Shown: piece after piece, positions 4,859-6,862 of the stretch
Layout: the number at the start of each line of letters is the position of its first letter
Position numbering within the stretch: the first letter of the stretch is position 1
Origin: an uncultured Eubacteriales bacterium
Lineage (GTDB): Bacteria > Bacillota > Clostridia > Oscillospirales > Acutalibacteraceae
Assembly (NCBI GenBank): GCA_900321595.1
Contig: ONWP01000048.1
Location: 1-6,862 of the forward strand
Direction: 5' to 3'
Length of the DNA: 6,862 nucleotides
Position numbers and translations under genes: made by a program
The notes under the pieces: model-generated
The model's input: only the letters and a program-made list of their open reading frames with translations
The model's database searches: none
Told to the model about the DNA's origin: nothing

Positions 4859-6862
4859 ATGAAAAAGCTCGTCTGCGTCATTCTTTGTTTAACTGCGTTT
4901 TGCTTCGCGTCTCTGCGGAGCTTAGAATGCGTATACGCGGCTCCGACAACGACAGCCCCGGTATCAACGACTGCGACGGTGGCGACAACCGCAGCGCAGA
5001 CAACGGCTGCGCAGGCGACGACAAGTTCGCCGACAACCGCAGCCCGGGCGACGACCACAAGTCAGACGACAACGACAGATTCATCGACGACCGCGCCCGC
5101 GGATGAGCCGCCGGCGGCGGGGGAGACGACGGACTCGGCGCCTTCGGAACTTCTTTCAGAAGAGGAATCGAGCGAGCGAACGCTTGTCAGACGCACAAAT
5201 ACGCTCAAAGACGGCGCGAGCTTTTACGTTGTGGGCAATCCTGATTGTTATCCGTATGAATACTATGACGCGAAAACCGGCAATTTTGAGGGCTTGCTGC
5301 CCCGAATCCTGCGAGAGATCGCGAAAAACAACCGTTTTTCGCTTCTGTATTTCAATTCGTCAGAATCAAGACAGAGTCTTGCCGAGAATTCGCAGGGGGA
5401 GATCATTTCCGCCTGTGTTGACGACGAATTCTCTGAGTTTGAGCATTCGGAACCGATCTTTACCTTTGTATCGGAGGATGGCGAGCGGCACACCGTGAGC
5501 ATCGCCTATTCAGACGCCGCCGGCGCGGACTTTGTTGCGCTCGTATCGCAGTCATTGAACAGAATCTCCGACAAAACGAAGCTCGAATACTATCACAGCT
5601 TTGTTCTTTCGCAGAAGGGGGACGACGGGCTCGGACTCGTTGTCGGCATCTGGCTTGTGGGCGCGTTTGCCCTTGGCGCCGCCGTTTTCTCTGTCGTTAT
5701 ATATCTGAAGGCCAAGAAGAAAGCAGGCAGAGCGCTTGACACCGATTTTGTTTTTACCGCGAAAGCACTGGAACAGTTTTTTGATTCGACGATCAAGGAT
5801 GTGACGAGGACGCTCTATGACGTGACGTTCCTTTCCTGCGCCTTTGACGCGGAAAGCTCACAGTCAGACGATATGCGCCGAACGCTCGCAAAGATCATCC
5901 ATGACGCGCTCTCCGCCGACGACGCGCTTGGCTTTATGCATACGGGCTTCTGCGTCATCTCAAACAGCGAGACGACGGACGCTGCCGCTCTTGCCGGGCA
6001 GACGGAACAGGCGCGGCTTGACGCCGGTCTTCAGGGCATACATTTGCACGGCGGAACGCTGCGCTTAACGAAAACGGATCGACACTTTAACGCGGCTGTC
6101 GCAAAGGCAGAAACCGCGGCGGAGCAGGCGAGACGGAAAAACGCCGTTCACGCCTGGTATAACGGCGAGTCGGATTTGACAGAAGACTTCACAGAGCAGG
6201 CGCTGCGCGACGCGCTCAAAAACGGCGAATTCAAGCCGGTCTTTCAGCCTGTATTCGACGCGGCAACAGGGAAGCTTCAGATGTTTGAGGTCTTCGCCCG
6301 GTGGGAATCTCAGACCTACGGGTATGTCACAGAGTATCGGTTTAGAGAGGCGTTTCGCAAAAACGGCATGATCGCGCAGCTGGATCTAAGGATGTTCGCG
6401 GAAGCCTGCCGCAGGCAAAAGTATCGCGAACAGATCGGCAGACGCACCATACCGGTTATCTGTAACTTCTCAAGGCGCAGTCTTCTGTCAAAAGGGTTTT
6501 TAAAAAACGTTCTGCAAATATTGAAAAAATCCGACTGCGACGCTTCGAACTTTATCTTTGAGCTGCGGGTAACGGACCGGTCGACAGATCTGCGCTCGCT
6601 CGCCGACGTGACAGAAAAACTGCGTGAGATCGGAATCGCGGTCAGTCTGGACACAGCGGGCACCGGCTTGATCCACTATGAGGATTTCTCGCTTCTGAAT
6701 GTGGACTATCTCAAGATCGACGACAGTATTTTGCGGTATATCGGCAAAAATGAAGCGGCAGTTCTCGTGCTCAATTCCGTTGCGACGCTGCACGAGGTAG
6801 GTGTGAAGCTGATCTGCAATAACATATCTGACGAACATCTGCTGAAACAGGCGATCGCAATA
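4859..6862 (+). CDS. Membrane sensor protein with degenerate GGDEF and degenerate EAL domains (partial, 3' end outside window)
   Basis: The frame is open from ATG 4859 to the right edge (668 codons, no stop). Order: signal peptide (1-28), Thr/Ala/Ser-rich linker (28-95), a family-3 solute-binding-like region (about 116-250, with VVGNPDCYPYEYYD and GNFEGLLPRIL), a membrane helix (about 257-283) followed by KAKKKAGR, so the rest is cytosolic. Residues about 318-436 match GGDEF in layout, ending in a normal-looking AVAKAETAAEQARR helix, but the signature position reads MHTGF (360-364) and no RxxD inhibitory site is seen. Residues from about 445 match EAL: EVF (477-479) for EAL, N536 kept, E568 kept (ELRV for ExTE), DT (598-599) for DD, K619 kept in YLKID, and CNNIS (653-657) for AEGVE. 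Both enzymatic activities are therefore probably lost, as in FimX and LapD, which bind c-di-GMP without hydrolysing it. The last 20 or more EAL residues are missing because the window ends. Confidence 0.85.
   Translation, partial: MKKLVCVILCLTAFCFASLRSLECVYAAPTTTAPVSTTATVATTAAQTTAAQATTSSPTTAARATTTSQTTTTDSSTTAPADEPPAAGETTDSAPSELLSEEESSERTLVRRTNTLKDGASFYVVGNPDCYPYEYYDAKTGNFEGLLPRILREIAKNNRFSLLYFNSSESRQSLAENSQGEIISACVDDEFSEFEHSEPIFTFVSEDGERHTVSIAYSDAAGADFVALVSQSLNRISDKTKLEYYHSFVLSQKGDDGLGLVVGIWLVGAFALGAAVFSVVIYLKAKKKAGRALDTDFVFTAKALEQFFDSTIKDVTRTLYDVTFLSCAFDAESSQSDDMRRTLAKIIHDALSADDALGFMHTGFCVISNSETTDAAALAGQTEQARLDAGLQGIHLHGGTLRLTKTDRHFNAAVAKAETAAEQARRKNAVHAWYNGESDLTEDFTEQALRDALKNGEFKPVFQPVFDAATGKLQMFEVFARWESQTYGYVTEYRFREAFRKNGMIAQLDLRMFAEACRRQKYREQIGRRTIPVICNFSRRSLLSKGFLKNVLQILKKSDCDASNFIFELRVTDRSTDLRSLADVTEKLREIGIAVSLDTAGTGLIHYEDFSLLNVDYLKIDDSILRYIGKNEAAVLVLNSVATLHEVGVKLICNNISDEHLLKQAIAI
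4940..5143 (+). repeat. Low-complexity tract encoding a Thr/Ala/Ser-rich linker
   Basis: Codons 28-95 of the GGDEF-EAL gene are dominated by ACN (Thr) and GCN (Ala), with Ser, Gln, Pro and later Glu/Asp. It follows directly on the signal peptide, so the linker should sit outside the membrane. Such tracts are flexible, possibly O-glycosylated spacers across a thick cell wall. It explains the ACGAC-type repetition in the DNA here. Confidence 0.85.
5000..5065 (+). repeat. Imperfect 33-base tandem repeat (two copies) within the linker
   Basis: Copies at 5000-5032 and 5033-5065 encode TTAAQATTSSP and TTAARATTTSQ. A further TTAAQ immediately precedes the first copy (codons 43-47). Divergence is mostly at third codon positions and in the last three codons, pointing to an old in-frame duplication. 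Confidence 0.7.

Noticed and set aside
4940..5143. Possible CRISPR or DNA-level repeat array
   Set aside because: Repetition follows codons for Thr and Ala, without constant repeats separated by unique spacers.
4885..5498. Plus-strand open frames at 4885-5106 and 5103-5498
   Set aside because: They are out-of-frame readings of the repetitive linker and sensor; the frame from 4859 has a signal peptide, a membrane helix and domain motifs and stays open to the window edge.
6497..6507. TTTTTAAAAAA run, possible terminator
   Set aside because: It has no GC-rich stem and lies inside the EAL coding region (Gly-Phe-Leu-Lys-Asn codons).

Overview
The window is a tightly packed, single-strand (+) stretch of a bacterial operon with no gap between genes longer than 31 bases. 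Strong AGGAGG-type ribosome binding sites, TTG and GTG starts, and the mix of families (CotH-like tail, processive GT2, HEAT protein, Thr-rich linkers) suggest a Gram-positive, Clostridia-like Firmicute of roughly even base composition. That is an inference from style, not from a phylogenetic marker.

Layout: (1) 1-120, the last 39 codons of a gene that starts outside the window, with a C-terminus resembling CotH-kinase-family proteins. (2) 142-2271, a membrane-anchored or secreted clan GH-A-like TIM-barrel glycoside hydrolase with a C-terminal CBM9-like/DOMON-type beta domain. (3) 2303-3445, a protein with one N-terminal membrane segment and a probably cytosolic alpha-helical domain with HEAT repeats. 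(4) 3442-4842, a processive, membrane-embedded GT2 polysaccharide synthase with all four hallmark motifs; it overlaps gene 3 by 4 bases. (5) 4859-6862, open at the right edge: signal peptide, Thr/Ala-rich linker, shortened family-3 solute-binding-like sensor, membrane helix, then degenerate GGDEF and degenerate EAL domains.

Reading: the set looks like an exopolysaccharide synthesis and export module. Gene 4 would polymerise and extrude a glycan, gene 3 would act at its cytosolic face, gene 2 would trim or bind the product outside, and gene 5 would link an external signal and/or cyclic di-GMP to synthase activity. The synthase has no C-terminal PilZ domain. The neighbouring GGDEF-EAL protein keeps some ligand-contact residues but has lost several catalytic ones, so it is a plausible separate c-di-GMP receptor. 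The polymer, the ligand and the partner contacts are not determined by the sequence.

No RNA genes, insertion sequences, CRISPR arrays, terminators or internal promoters were found. The promoter presumably lies upstream of the window.
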